The notes under the pieces are model-generated. The model made no database searches. It worked only from the letters and a program-made list of their open reading frames with translations, and was not told the DNA's origin. Shown in pieces: positions 35,830 to 49,800 of a stretch of 64,000 bases of DNA. The translations under genes were made by a program, and so were the position numbers. Position 1 is the stretch's first letter. Every line of letters begins with the position of its first letter. This DNA is from Apteryx mantelli (Eukaryota > Chordata > Aves > Apterygiformes > Apterygidae), in NCBI RefSeq assembly GCF_036417845.1, contig NC_089981.1, positions 63,391,268-63,455,267 of the forward strand, in the 5' to 3' direction.

Positions 35830-37544
35830 TTATACAGTGATCAATTTTTAATGCTTTATTCATTGATTAAAAGAATATACATTTAACATAAACCATACAA
35901 CATCAGTCATCAATTCAAACATTCAGCTGGTTTCCTTACATTTTCTGTCAGGATTTTTTTTTTTTTTTTAAATCTGATCACATTTATAAGATAAAATCTC
36001 ACCACATCTGGCATATACACACACTGTGCCAGTGGATTCACTCTACTGATGTACATATAAAATCCGCATGGTATGTGCTCACTGGAGACAAAACAGCGCA
36101 CACCTGTCAAAAGGTCATTTTAATATAAGATGGTAAAACCATTTGTAAAACACATATAAACTTTTCCATAAATAGAATCATATCTGGACATCTGTTGCAT
36201 AAATTGTGTTTTCCAAAGCTTACAATATAGCAGCCAGGTCTCAGCACTGCTGGGCACCCACGTTGGCCACTTACTTTATTATTGCAGACTGTCCTTTAAA
36301 CATTAAATGCACAACATTCGTACCACTTAAAACTGGGGTCAGGTGGAAGTCTCACAGAGACCACGTCTGTACCGCGGTTGCCCTGAAACAGTTAAATCGG
36401 CTTTTAAAGCCTCTCAGATATAACAAGATTTTAAAACATACTTCATGGAATGTTCTTCATGCATCATAGCAGCTCATACCTGTGATAGAACAAGCTTTGT
36501 ATTTGCTTCCTTTCCTTCCTTTACATTCACTATTCACAGTGAAACAGGTGCATGTTTGTTTAAGAGTTCTGAGGTTGCTGACTGAGCCACAGCACAGCTG
36601 TGTACCACAGGTCGAAATTCGACCTTATATATTACAATCTAGCAGTATCTGGCTGGCCAAAAGTTGGCCTGCCCCTGCCAGCATGTGGGCACTTCTTCGT
36701 TTTTAATCTATTCTTTGGCAGCTGACACAGGCGCTGACAGAGAAAATCCAGTGACTTGGTTGCTAGGGATTTCACGACTAATGTTTGTTTGCAGGTGTAT
36801 ACCTTTATATTGAAATCTTCACTGTTATGTTTTTACCTCATCGGAGTGCATATTCTTGTTTATTCTTTTAAACCTGGGCCCAAAGCTAACTTTTAAGGAA
36901 GATGGCAGAACATGAGAATAAGCTAGAATGAGTTTACAAAAAAATCAGAAAGACTACAGCTTACAGAGTCAATCTGCAAGTGCAAGTACCTGAAAAGCCA
37001 GTGTTTCACACCACTGCTTAACAGCTAAGAAAAATTGCGAATGGTAGTAAGTCACGCTTCAGAATCTGCATGTGAAATAAAGCAAAGTGAAAGTCTTAAC
37101 AATGAACAGCCCTGGATAGTCTTCTCTTCCTGTTAAGCCTATCAAGTAGCATGCTACCAGATAAAGCAAACAAAGACTGCATACAAATCCACTGGGCTAT
37201 GGATATTAAAAAGAGTTGGCTCCTGAGCACAGATCTCCGATATAATAGTAAATGCAGTTACTCAATAAAAATAAAGTTAGCCGGCAACCTCAGACAGCCT
37301 TTGGCTGTATATCTATAAGGTTTGGTAGACAAGTCCATTAACCGTGAAAACCCTAAACACTGCCACTTTCAGCTTCTAAACCAATACCCGACTACGTTCT
37401 TTGATCAAGAAGTAGAATACACATATATAATTCTATATAGCTAATACTGATTAAACACAGCACAAAAGGGGTTAATTCACGCTACTGAAAAAACATAATA
37501 GGACCCTACTTGCATATGTAACCACAGGAATTGTAAATAAAGAG
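35830..37544 (-). terminator. FBXO33: FBXO33 3' UTR with candidate poly(A) signals
   Basis: Reading the minus strand after the stop at 37545, canonical AATAAA hexamers lie at 36859-36864, 36275-36280 and 35855-35860 (TTTATT on the + strand). The last would give a 3' UTR of about 1.7 kb. The true end is not determinable here. Confidence 0.5.
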
Positions 37545-37816
37545 CTAAATGCCTTCACTGAAGCTTTGCATCTCTCTGTAAAAATGACGGGTTGGCTCAG
37601 TGAAGACACTGAGCAATTCTATGTCCATGACTGCATGCCAAGGTCGACCCAATCCAAGGGATACTTGCTCAATGAGATTATGTACTGGATCCACATCCTG
37701 ATCAGCCAGTTCTCCTTGGTCAAAATCAATGCTTTCTTCTGTGACTTCAAGAACTTTCAGATCAGAGCCACGAAGACGAGCAATCGCAATGAGATTATGA
37801 GCCCAAACTGTGTAAC
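37545..37816 (-). CDS. FBXO33: FBXO33 coding exon 4 (C terminus)
   Basis: Acceptor CCCTAG|GTT; it completes a split Gly, then YTVWAHNLIAIARLRGSDLK, and ends REMQSFSEGI with TAG at 37547-37545. 272 nt. Confidence 0.95.
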
Positions 37817-40800
37817 CTAGGGAAAAAAAAAAAATGTTGCTCCATCATTTTGTTGCAAGGCATTTTACGAAGTATTTAATACCAGAGCACCTCAGCACCT
37901 TTCCCAGCTCGTCTTGTCATCTTTGATCTGGCAGAATTCCCCTGCAGCAAAGTTCCACCCCCCACTTCAAGTAATTAAGCCACATTTTACGTTTCCTTGA
38001 GTAAAAAGGATCAAAATATTTCAGGTAGTTTTATCAAGTTTTTCTAGATCAAAATTTTCACCATTTGTAGAAAAGTGGACTTCAAATGAAGTTTTATCTA
38101 CAATTTCAGACCTCCTACAATCTACTTAGTAGCATAAATAGGTAGAATGAAAATAAGTTAGCAATCCATTAAGTCAACGCATAAAAGGACTGATTTAAAA
38201 TTGTGCTGGCACGAGAAAAAAATCCTGAAGCTTCCTTCCATTGCATTAAAAATCAGAAGCCTCTCCAGGAATTAAGTCACACTGATATTAAAAAAAAAAA
38301 ATTATATAGACCTTGTTATTACGTCTGAAATTAAACATAATTATAAAGCTTCCCTCTCTTCCCATGAGAGTATACTAGCTTCCCTGTTTAGAAACACCTA
38401 TTCCCCAGCTACCTGCTAGTTTTCTGTATGTTGGCTAAGGCAAATGCTGAGTTCCTCCTTATTCAGATGCTAAACACAAACCAGCTGAGAAATTCCCTTT
38501 TTTGGAGCTCTGCCAAATTAGTCCTTCCATTGCAAAAGGAAAGACTCATTTTTGCCTTCATTATTACTCTCACAGGTGCTAAGCCTCTTGGTGACATGGC
38601 CACATGGATTCTAAGTTGCAGCCTGCATAGTATTTAAACTGGGAAAGTTAAGCTGCTGAGGAATAAAAACTAACTGTGGTTTGACCTTCAACAACGCAAT
38701 TACCCTATCTTGACATGTTATGATGTAGAGTAAGACATCTAATGCAAAAATGGAGAAGGAATTTCAGGTTAGCTAAAGTAATAGATTAAAGAAAAGAGAA
38801 ATTCTCATTGTGTCTCCTACTGTTTAAAGGAGATGTCTCTGTTTTTCCTGTAAATGTGTTGCTCAAAGAAGCTTGCACACATCTCCACGGCTCATTTCTA
38901 ATATATCAGATATTAGGAATGTGTTAACTCCTGCAATTCTCATCTGCTGATTCTTCACCTCTAATAGGTTGTTACACCCACAGGAAAATTCAGCCTGTAC
39001 CAATTATATTCCTACGAGGATTTGAAGGAACTCACAACACCTTCCAGTTATCTTGACTGTACAAGGAACTTAAAGAAATCCTTTAGAGTTAGTGCAAGAA
39101 TAAAAGGGAAAAACAACTACAGCTACGTTCCCCCTGCCATCCTTGTGGTTCGGACACATGGCTTTCGGAGACCCTATGTTCTCTGGGACAACCGTGTTAT
39201 TTTCAAGTTTATCTGCTTGTAAATTCACTCTCCTTTCAAAAGTTTTACTTGAGGTTTCTCAGTAACTTTCTAGCAGCTAAAGAGCCCTTGATCAGTTGAA
39301 ATGTTTCAGAAATAACAGGGAAGTGATCCTTTCACCACAAACATCACTGAACAATACCATGGGCAGCACTGTAATTTGTTCTCCTTGGCAGTACGAATTT
39401 CAACTTTAGTTTTGCTTGAGGACAGAATGAAACTGAAGGTCTCACACATAACACTATGTTTACAACACCACAAAAATCCTGAAACTCCAGAGGAAGTGGT
39501 CTTTTCCTCAAGGAAAAAAAAAAAAAGAGCTTTAGTCCCTCAGGATGAGCTGGCTTTTTATTTGTATGCCAGATTGTCCCACTCTGCTACTACCCTACTC
39601 TCTCCCATCCCCTCCCAAAAAAACACACTCTTCACACACTTCCTTCATTCTGCAGGAAGCATTTAAAACCCTTCACTAGGCTTTCCTTCGTTCCTGAAGA
39701 TGCTACCTTGTTGGAATTGATGATACTTCCCACTAACAACAGAATAAAGTCTTGAGGCATTCAATGAAACGTATTTTTAGGTTGTGCTTTCTCCTCCTCT
39801 TTTGACCAGTGACAAGTGGCAGCCAATGCTATATGTAGCTCTAAGCCTTTCTCAAAGCAAACTAAAAGCACCGAAAGGAGGAAAACCAAAGGCCCTGGAA
39901 AATAAAGAATATAGCAGCTTCTTGTCTAAAGACAGAAAAAATAAACCTGAGCAGTTGCAAATAAAACCAATTACAGCTCCTCAAAGACATACATAGCTTT
40001 TTATTTTTCTGAAAAAAATCTGAAAAAGCTTCTGAAGGAAGCTTGATAGAGTCATAAAAAACTTAACCAGTAGCACCAAAGTTCATTATTTGGCAAACCG
40101 CAGAAAATACAAGTGTGAGGATAAGTTACTGTACTGAAGCATCACAACATTCTAGATTTTTCTTCCTAACCATATTTTTCCTCATGGTTACTACTAGAAA
40201 AAATATGCTTATGCTACAATGCTCAAGAAGACCTATTAATAGCTAAACAAAGATGAGGAGGTATTTATAAATAGCTTCTGCTATAAAGAGGGGAAAAGAA
40301 TATGAATTCCAGTATCAGAGTAAGGCTAGTATGTGGCCATTCTCTCTCTGAGGTAGCTAATATATCGCTCCAAAGAAAGAAGATCCAGTAACAATGAATT
40401 GCTGCACAGAATTGTAGAAGGTGTTTGCTTTCCAAATGCACTGCACAGAGTAGTATGTTCTACCAAATAGACATGCACTGATATTAGACAACGATGACAC
40501 TAGCTTATGTTCAGATTTTTAAGCTGAGATAGTATCTTAGATGACTTTCCTGCAGTAGGAGGGTAATTTAAGATAACATCTAATTAAAAAAATATATATA
40601 CACACACACATATATATCAAGCCCTCAAACTTTTATCCAAACGTTGAAGAAAAACTGCTAAAAAACATATTTTATATAGACCACATTTACATCATTTTAT
40701 AAAATTGGTTATAACACTGGTTATTTGCCTTAAATTTGCCAAATGATTGTAACTTCTAGCCATTACTGTACTTGTTACAAAGCTGAATGTAAACGTGCAA

Positions 40801-43800
40801 ACTTTTTTGATTTGAAATTATATATGCAACAGATAGGTGGTATAAACCTAGCTGTGGTATTACTAGTGAAACCAATGCACTCAGCAAGGCAATCTCCTCC
40901 ACATTATATTTTTTTCACTCTTAAAGTAGAAAAGTCTCAAATTCTGTTCACTGCCTTCATCTGCCAGCAAAGTATTACCAAACTGGTAATAGACTTCCTT
41001 CCCTCAGCCTTGGGGATTTAACCTGTATCATTCACAAACAGGAAGCACAATCATCTCATCCTAACAGCATATGAACTCATGGTAAAACAGCAAACGTTAT
41101 CAGTGTTCATGTTCTCATACCCAGCCACTTGGTGCAACTGAAACAGTGCATACCACTTTCAGGCTAAGCCTCTTGGAACACTTAGTTATCTTCCATTCTG
41201 TAAGCAATCTAATAAAATCCTATGAGACTTCTCATAGAAAGTCAGTAAACTACAAGTATATACAGAACATACACAATAAGCGTTAATATTTTCAGACATG
41301 ATAATACTAGTATAAGATACAATGGCTTATACAGCAACTGTCCAGCACACTTTTGAACACCACTCTCACTAAAACACTATGACTAGAAAGGCTAGAGTGT
41401 TAAAATTATTTCAAAGTCACATACTATGCCCGTGCAATGCATTACCTACCATGAACAGCTAGAAGAGAGAGTCTTGTGCACCTCCAGGCTAATAAGACAA
41501 GTGGATCTTCATTCCGGTTGTCACTAAGATCTGGGAAGCCAGACATATCTATCACATCATTCATTAGTATAAAATGAGTGAGGAACTTGTCATACTGCCT
41601 GGATATGAGATCAACAACAGCCCCTGAAACACAAGTGATGTAGCTGTCAAAGTGAATCCTCTCTAGGGGGATACTGGGCTTAAGAATCCTTAACATATCA
41701 TCACTCTTGACATCAAAAGCCATTATATAGACCCGAAGATTAGTGCTGTTGCGTGTCAACGCCTTCCAGTTCTCATCTTCTGGCATACTGTCCAAGGACT
41801 TGTGCATTATGGAAACACTGTGGACCAGAAGAGACAGTCGATGCAAAGGCACATGGTTGCTATCAGCCAGGACTCTTGCCATTTCAGCTGTAAAATCACA
41901 GAAATCCAAAGCGAGTGAACGCAGATTCACAAAGCGCTCCAATTCAACCGCAGTGATAAGAGTGGTATTACCAGGGATGTGGTTGTCCAATAAGCTCAGA
42001 TGTTCCATGGTGTTGGCTATGGGGTTTGATAAGGAGGACAATGATGTGGGAGTTACTATTTGTAGCATAAACCCACAAGACAGCCATTTCAATTGCCTGC
42101 TATTGCCTAATATCTCTTCAAACAGCTGTTGTATTCTGCAAGCAAAAAACAAAACAGACGATGATCCTATTAAGTACGGTTTAGATTGGTATGCCATTGG
42201 TAAGACTATTTTTTACTCAAGAATTATTCTTCTTTCATTTATGACCTTATTCTGCAGGAAGGTGCTATTATTAGGGTTCTTGTGAACTACAGATTTTAGA
42301 GACTGACTCTGCAGACCTCCCATTAGTGATTTAACCTTCACTGTACTTAAAGGGTTAAAATTGTAAACTAACTTGAAAAAAACTATGTACTTTGTCTTTT
42401 GAAAACAGTGGCACCTTCTCATCCTTCATTTCATGTTTCCCAGCATGCATTTTAACACCCTCCCACACACATTTTAAGGTTATGCAAATATAAAAACCTT
42501 TTAAAACACAGTTCTTATTTTTAAAAACAGTTTTTCATATTTGCTTAACTTCTCTAGGACTGCAAATTCAGTTTGACAAGAAAGCTGTTTTCACTGAAAA
42601 GTTGGAGAAACTTGGTTTTGAAGCTAAGTCAGAATGATCTGAAACTAGGTGCTTGATTTTGCTCATTAAATGATAAAGAACAAACACATAACAAGAAGAT
42701 TCTTGAAATAATCCTGAATGCACATCTGATTGGGTTTTCAAGTGTCAACAGCTTCAAGTTATACCACAACAGCTTGGACCTGGTAAAATTTCAATCTCAA
42801 ATATCAGTGATAGATGAAACCGTTTATTGTATAGTATGATTACTATGCACTTATTGTGATGCATCCCACCTCTCCTACACCCCTCAATTTTTCTAATGAA
42901 AGTTCTTTGGAGTTATGTATTTAATTTAAAAAGGCAACAATAATATTTTAAGGTAAGAATTTGAATATCAAGTTCTAGCAGTAGAGTCAAACTCCACAAG
43001 TCTCCTCTAAAGAAATTCTTCTCAGTCTTCATTCCACAGCTGCTAAGGGACAAAAGAGTCCTCCGGCCCAAGTGACAAGCATTCTTTGAGCATATACATT
43101 CTAGGATGCATGTACAGATGAGAGTTGAATCTCAAACCCTGGCCAGCCAGAAGGGAAGTTCATCATTTAGGGGAAGCAACTGAGCCAGGCTGCAACAGTT
43201 CCCTCAAACTTCAAGAAATATGATGTAAACGCTTACAGTACAAAATCACACAGAAAACACAAATCCCCATGCCCCAGATCAGATAGCCTTTTGCACAGAA
43301 CATTTTTTCCTTTGTTGTTATGAATATCTGCATATATTACACATCTAACTAAGCTCAAAACAATTTTATAAAGTCATTATTTTTATCCACATATCTTTAA
43401 TCAAGACAGCATCCAGACAAAATTAAAGGCCTGTTTAGCCCAATATCCTGATTGACAGCAGAGAAACATGAAAGCCTTAGGAAGAGTGATGGAACACGGG
43501 AAGCACACAGTGATACTTCTCAAAGATTTCTACCCGTTTTCAAAAATTTGCAAACTCAAGATGTCCTGAATCAGAGGTGGCTTTATGTATTTAGTAACCC
43601 TCAATGGGACCTCACTTCTGTGAACTTGTCCAGTCTCATCTTTGAGCCCCATAAGCTTTTAGCAGCCAACACATCCTGTAATAAGGAACCCTGGAGTGCA
43701 ATGCCACCTCTTCTAGCTTGCTCAGAACCCTTTGATGTCCTATAGTTTTTTTCTTTCAAGAAAGTTAACAATTCAATCCTTATTCACCCTCTGCTTTGTT

Positions 43801-46800
43801 TGCACACGTGCTCTTCCTTTTCCCAGGAATTCACTAGGTTTGCAAGGCATGACTTTTCTTTATAAGAGTTGGTATGGTTATTGTATTTATGCACTCATTT
43901 ATTATATGCCGAAGAATATTTTCTACTGTTTTGCCTAGTCTAGTCATCAGACTTAAAGTCTATAGTTCTTCCAGATCTTTCCTTAAGATTTTTTTATTAA
44001 GGACTGGGATGTTGCAGCTGTGACAAATTAAACAGGGTTTTAAACAACAGGTTAAGAGTCACAGATAAAGTAGTTCTGCTATTTTATTCCTAAATTCTTT
44101 TAGAATTCCAATGAGTGCTGTTTGATCCAATATGTCATTTAATTTTGTCAGTTTGTTTCAGAATTATTTCTGCCAACGCTTAAATTAGAGGCAGATCCTC
44201 TGATGACCTCCCAAAGAGAAAATTTCTACCATGGGAACCTCTCTAATTTCTTCCACAACAAACACAAAGACTCCCCCCCCCCCATCATACATATCTATGA
44301 AAGACACTAACAGTTGCAGCAATGGTATACTTTATTTGGGAATATTCCAAGCAGTCAATCTTAACAGAGCATGTAATATTTTACAGAACTACTGAAGAGA
44401 TGACAAAATAATTCTGAGATGCAAATGTTTAGTAGAATACTACCATCTATACCTCATTGTACTAAAAATCTATTTAAAAACGTGCTTCTGATGCAACTTA
44501 AAACATCTAAGCTTAAAACATTATTGCTCTATTATTTACACAATTTAACAATGAAAAGAAACATGCAATAAAAATAACTACAGCTGTACAGTTCTGTAAG
44601 TGAGAATCATGCTAAAAAACTTATTTTTTTAAAAGAGATACTGCAGATAAATTTAATGCTATCTACCTTAACTTTTTAGTGCTAGCACTGAAGTATTTAC
44701 GCAAGTAGTTACATTTGTGCTGGTAGTCTACCAGTCCATAAGTCCTATGAAAACCTTCTAGCCACCTTTCCTCCGTTCTTCACCAATTTAATAAAAAGAT
44801 ATCAAATGTGTCAATATAGAACATCTAACAAAGATCACTCTTGGATTGTTTTAAATACCTGCTTTATAGGTTAGTAAAAGGCCGGAAAGGAAGCAGAATA
44901 TCAACCATGGGCTATTAATTTCAACAGATTTCAAATAAATTTTTTAAATATCCTAAGGGCTTTTTTCCTCTTGTACAAAAACTTATGCACGTCCTATTTA
45001 CATGAACAGGCTGCACCTAGTTGGAGTTTACAAGAACAGTTTGAAGTGTGCTCTAAACTTTAGACACATGAAGTGAATTCTTGGAATTAGCACCTATTTT
45101 ATTATCATACTAACTATTATTTCCACTCCTAGCATGTAGTGCAGCATCCATCCTAACTTATACATGATCATCTTAAAGCTCATTTACAAAACTTTACAGT
45201 TTTGTTTGCTTTAGTAAATATAACACAAAACATAAGCTAAGCTCAACACATGCAAGAAAATAAAATTTAACCCAGTGACTGTTCAGCAAAAGTAATTAGT
45301 TCTCTTTGCTCCCTGCAAACAGAAAGCAGTTATGTTTTGAGATGCTCACCATCAACCTGAAGCCTACCAATGACCATACAAGAGGAAACTATTAAAAAAA
45401 AGAAAAAAAGAACTATACTACTTTTGCAAATAACAAACCAAATGACACTATTTTCAGAGTCAGAAGACAGACCAAAGCCTGACTAGACAGGCTGAATTAC
45501 TGTTTAAGCCCAGAAAACAGTCCTACCAGTACTGAAACGCATTGATGGGCCTGGACAGGAAGCAAACACATTACCAAGGTCCATATGGTGCCCATTTGTT
45601 TAATTAAAGACTATCAATCAAAGTGTTTTGTTCAGTAACAGAGGCTAAACTAGTTCTTTTGGAAACCAATCTGAACCACACAGATCAATCACAAAAAACA
45701 GATTTCAGAAAGCAAAGTTTTTAAATGACTACTCTTTATTCAACTCAAGACAAATGTACTGTTTATGCTGAGCTTCCACACAGTAATGAACTAAGTCGTA
45801 AAAAGAATTTTAGAAAATAACCAGAGACACTCACACAAAACTGAAAAAGAATAAGCATTACAAAATCCATGCATTGTACATGCTGATCACTGCAAAAATA
45901 CGATTCTGAAAATACGGTTCAAGGCCTCCCCTTTCCCAGAGCAATTCTTAGCCTTTACTTGATGGGGCATACTAACTGTTCAGTGCTAACTGAGGTTTCA
46001 CCCATGGTCTGCTGGACCCAGCTCAATGCTGTGGATTTAAGGTAGTGCCATGTTTTCTTCCCTTACTGCTTTAACTGGAGGAAGCTCATGGAGCAACTAG
46101 TAAAGTTTACTACCATACCGGTTCCAAAAATCTTCAACTATCAATAGCACACTGTCTCTGTAAGTTGCTCAGCATCTTTCAGTGTTAGTTAGCAGTATCC
46201 ATGTTTGGTATTTTAACTGATCCAAACACCCAAGTGCAAGAGACAAGACTAAGAAGCCATAAAGATTTACTTCCTGAAGTATGTGCTACTAGTGCAGATG
46301 ATGTTTTCACTGTTAGCTTTTCTTTAACTTAAAAAAGAACTAGCAGGTCCCAAACACACTGCTTTATTCTAGCAAAAACAAACAAAAGAGGTAGCATTTA
46401 TTTGCTCATTCCAGTATGTGCAAAGGTCAATATCTAACTTGAAGTTAGTGTTTCACATAGATAATTAATGAGTTTTCAATGGCTTATGGCTCTGAAGTAT
46501 GCATAATATTTTTTGTTATTTGCTTGAAGAAGTGTTTAACTGAGTACTCAGCTGACTAAACGGCTGCTTAGATGGTTCTCTAAGCCCCTTGGCAATGATA
46601 TGGTTATACATTTTTTACATTTTCCACAAAGAATACTGAGGAAGGAGCTTTTATCAATCTGCTATCTTTTACCCACACACAGCACCACAGTACATATGTT
46701 AGGCAGAATCTCAAATTGCTCTAATTTCTGCATTATAAACGTAATAGGATAACAAAGACACAGTATGTGATACATATCTGTATTTGCATTGTTTTGCAAT

Positions 46801-49800
46801 TTAAGTCAGGATCAAATAATTAATTTGACAGTTTGTGTTCACATACACACACTGACCTGATAAAATATGTAGGCTAATCCTAAAACTACTAAAAACACAG
46901 TAAAGTACAGCCTCTAGAGAAGCTGTATTTATTCCACTCCCAAACTACTGGGAGAAAGATTTTTAAGCTGACAGATTAAAATGATGGTACTTAGGTTTTA
47001 TCTCTACAGAAAGCTTTAGCAGAACTGCTGAACTAGTTAACTTAGCATCACTCCTCTGCTGTAATTTACTCTAGACATCAGTAGCTTTTAAAATTGTATT
47101 TGATCATTTCCAAAAATCAAGAACTAGGTATTCTGATTATAATCATTCAAAGACTGCACTGTAGTTTAATTACAGCAAGCTAAAATACACCTCTGAACTA
47201 AACAAGTGCAGTGAGAACTAAGATTTCCAAGGAATTCTGCAAATACGTAGCCTAGTTTTGAGATACAACTCAAAATAATGTTTGTATTTGTCTTTTTTCA
47301 AGTCTACTTGCTGCATTTCCTCAATATTCTGTTGTCCTGTGTATACTTGTGAAACACATCAGATGACTTCCTTTTCTAATTTCTTCATGTACTCTGAGAA
47401 TAACAGTAATAGAGATACTGCTAACAAGTCTCTGTTCCTCCCTCTTCCCTCACTGCCATTAACATAATATTGTTTCTAGAACACAGTGAAAACAGGAAAG
47501 AAAGGATTCTCACCCTGCAGGGAAGAAAAAAAAGCCACAAAACCAGAATACTTCATTTAAATACTAGGAACAAAAAACAGAAAAAAACAAAAAAAAAATT
47601 CAACTTAAGAATTTATATTCTCATCCTATTAAAAGACTTGAAGCTTTCTTAGTCAAGTATCTCAGAAATGAAAAACTGTTCTATTATTTGTTTTTATTAT
47701 TTTAATGTTTTGATAATTTACAAACAGAACTTACTGCTTAATTTTTTTGCCATCAGGGTCAACCTTGCCGAGGTATGTATTTGATATACTTCCATGTTGC
47801 TGCAGAATGCTTATATCCCCAAAGAGACTTAATTTCTGGAGATTCCTATAAAACAACAAAACAAAAAGAAATTTTTATACAAAGCCAAACAACTGTGAGG
47901 AATCATTCTGGATAAGTCAAACACATGCAACAAGAACACATTATTACATGGGACACATAGTCCATTCTGGGAAACATCCTAGTGTCCTGGAGTGTAGGTA
48001 CACAAGGAACTCCAAAAAAACAAAACTGAAGAGTAAAGGGGAAGAGGAATATACAAACTGCTGAAGCCAGCTGTAAGTACAAGTGCCAGTTTTTAGTCAC
48101 CACAGGGGAGTATTTTCAGCAGACCATCACAATAAAGAAAACTTCTAGCAAGGTAAGTGCTTTTACAAACTTCTTAGCATCATAGATGAAACTGTCAAAT
48201 ACCTATTCCTTTTAACATCTAAAACCACACTTAATGACTAAGCATAACGCACCTGCAAGTAAACACTGTCTAAGCACCTGTGTACTGCAGCCAGGATACA
48301 AGTAGGGGTCCTGGCATCTGCCTCACTGGAGGCAACAGAAACCTAAGAGACAAAAAGTGAAGTCCTCCATGCCCCAATCAGTGTTTAATTTATGCTGTAT
48401 TAAAGTAGTGGAAGCTATTCTAATATTTTTCATCAGTCACTAGAAGATGATTATTGGTCCACCATGACATAATTTTCATTTTTAGAAAGAATACCTAAAA
48501 AGTGAAAGAACTGCCTCTTTAGTTTATGCTGGACTTGTCTCACTGTGCTAGAGAGACCATTTCCCTTTTCCCAGTACCACTAACTTTTCTTACTTGCATC
48601 TTTTCTATCCTCCACAAAACAACAAGATACATGAAAGTGACTGCAGTTTTAGAGTAGTTGTACCATTCAAAGACTGGTTTATACTTGATAGTTAGCATGG
48701 CAGGAACACCAGTCAAATTACAAATGGCTGCAAGAGTTAAAATCATCTTAAGCAGCAGATACCAATTAACCTGTAGCTAACCGAAGAAGTGAGTTATATA
48801 AACCCTTATTTCTACTGGCTTACAAATCATTGTTAATTCTTCAGATCAATTTCTAGGAAAATACAATACAACTGCAGCACTTAGAAAGCCTAGGGAAGCT
48901 CTGGTGGCAGTTCACTACCTCTAGAGTAGGAGTAGATATTTTACCAACAGGAAAAAACAGGATATATATCAATGGTCAAATTCTACATTTTTAAGTAATT
49001 ATGATTTGCAATCTGTAAGATTTATAAAAAAAACCCCAAAACTCCTAATTCTCCTGTTTTAAGCATCTATATTAAAAAACCTTACTCCAGTTTCCTGAAA
49101 GCTATTCACCAGTTGCATCTGCTACTTTTCTTCTTTCATGTGAATGTGGCAACACCACCAAGAATATTTTGGGCTTTCTTTTCCTCAAAAGCTGTATAAG
49201 ATAGCCTGGTATGACAGGGAATACAGCAGAAACATCCACCTAGTGTCAAAGGTAGTGTTCACAGCCAGTGCTATAACTAAGCCTTTATTTTCTCATCTCG
49301 GTGACTTAATTCTGAAAGCTAAGAGACAAAATGCAATCTTCAGAATCATTTTGAATCACCTACAGATTTACATCTCACATAGTACTTTGTTTTGTGCTAC
49401 CCATACCCCTATTGAATGCAACTGTGTCATGTGTTAATTTTAAAGCCACTGAGCCACAGGACTCATGAAACACTACTTACTAGTATCTCACACAGTTTTA
49501 CTCCTCCTATTCCATTGTTCCGTTTTATACACAGATACATGGAAAAGTTCTGCCTCAAAACTTAAGCAATGAAAACATTAACTATTTTTCCAAACATAAC
49601 AGTTTTAACCATCAACAAATCTGATCATGGTTCAATTCAGTATTAGATTTTTGTTACTATTCATAGTGCCATATAATCTCTGTGGCATTCTGCTCCCCTC
49701 TCATCCTTATTTCATAGAGTTAGTAAAGTCACTGCTATTTAAATAAAAGTATTTTGAAGTAACTGTCATTTTTCACTATAAGTCATAATGACACCTTAAT

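Larger units (their letters stand above)
31360..35830. other. Convergent intergenic region between MIA2 and FBXO33
   Basis: Both genes end towards this stretch. It contains a (CA)n tract at 32888-32907, an A12-(GA)n tract at 34691-34729 and several A-rich runs. The short frames here have no recognisable product. I see no third gene. Confidence 0.55.

Noticed and set aside
41743-42285. 180-codon + frame
   Set aside because: Exact antisense of FBXO33 exon 3.
43452-43745. 97-codon + frame
   Set aside because: Falls inside an antisense CR1 remnant.
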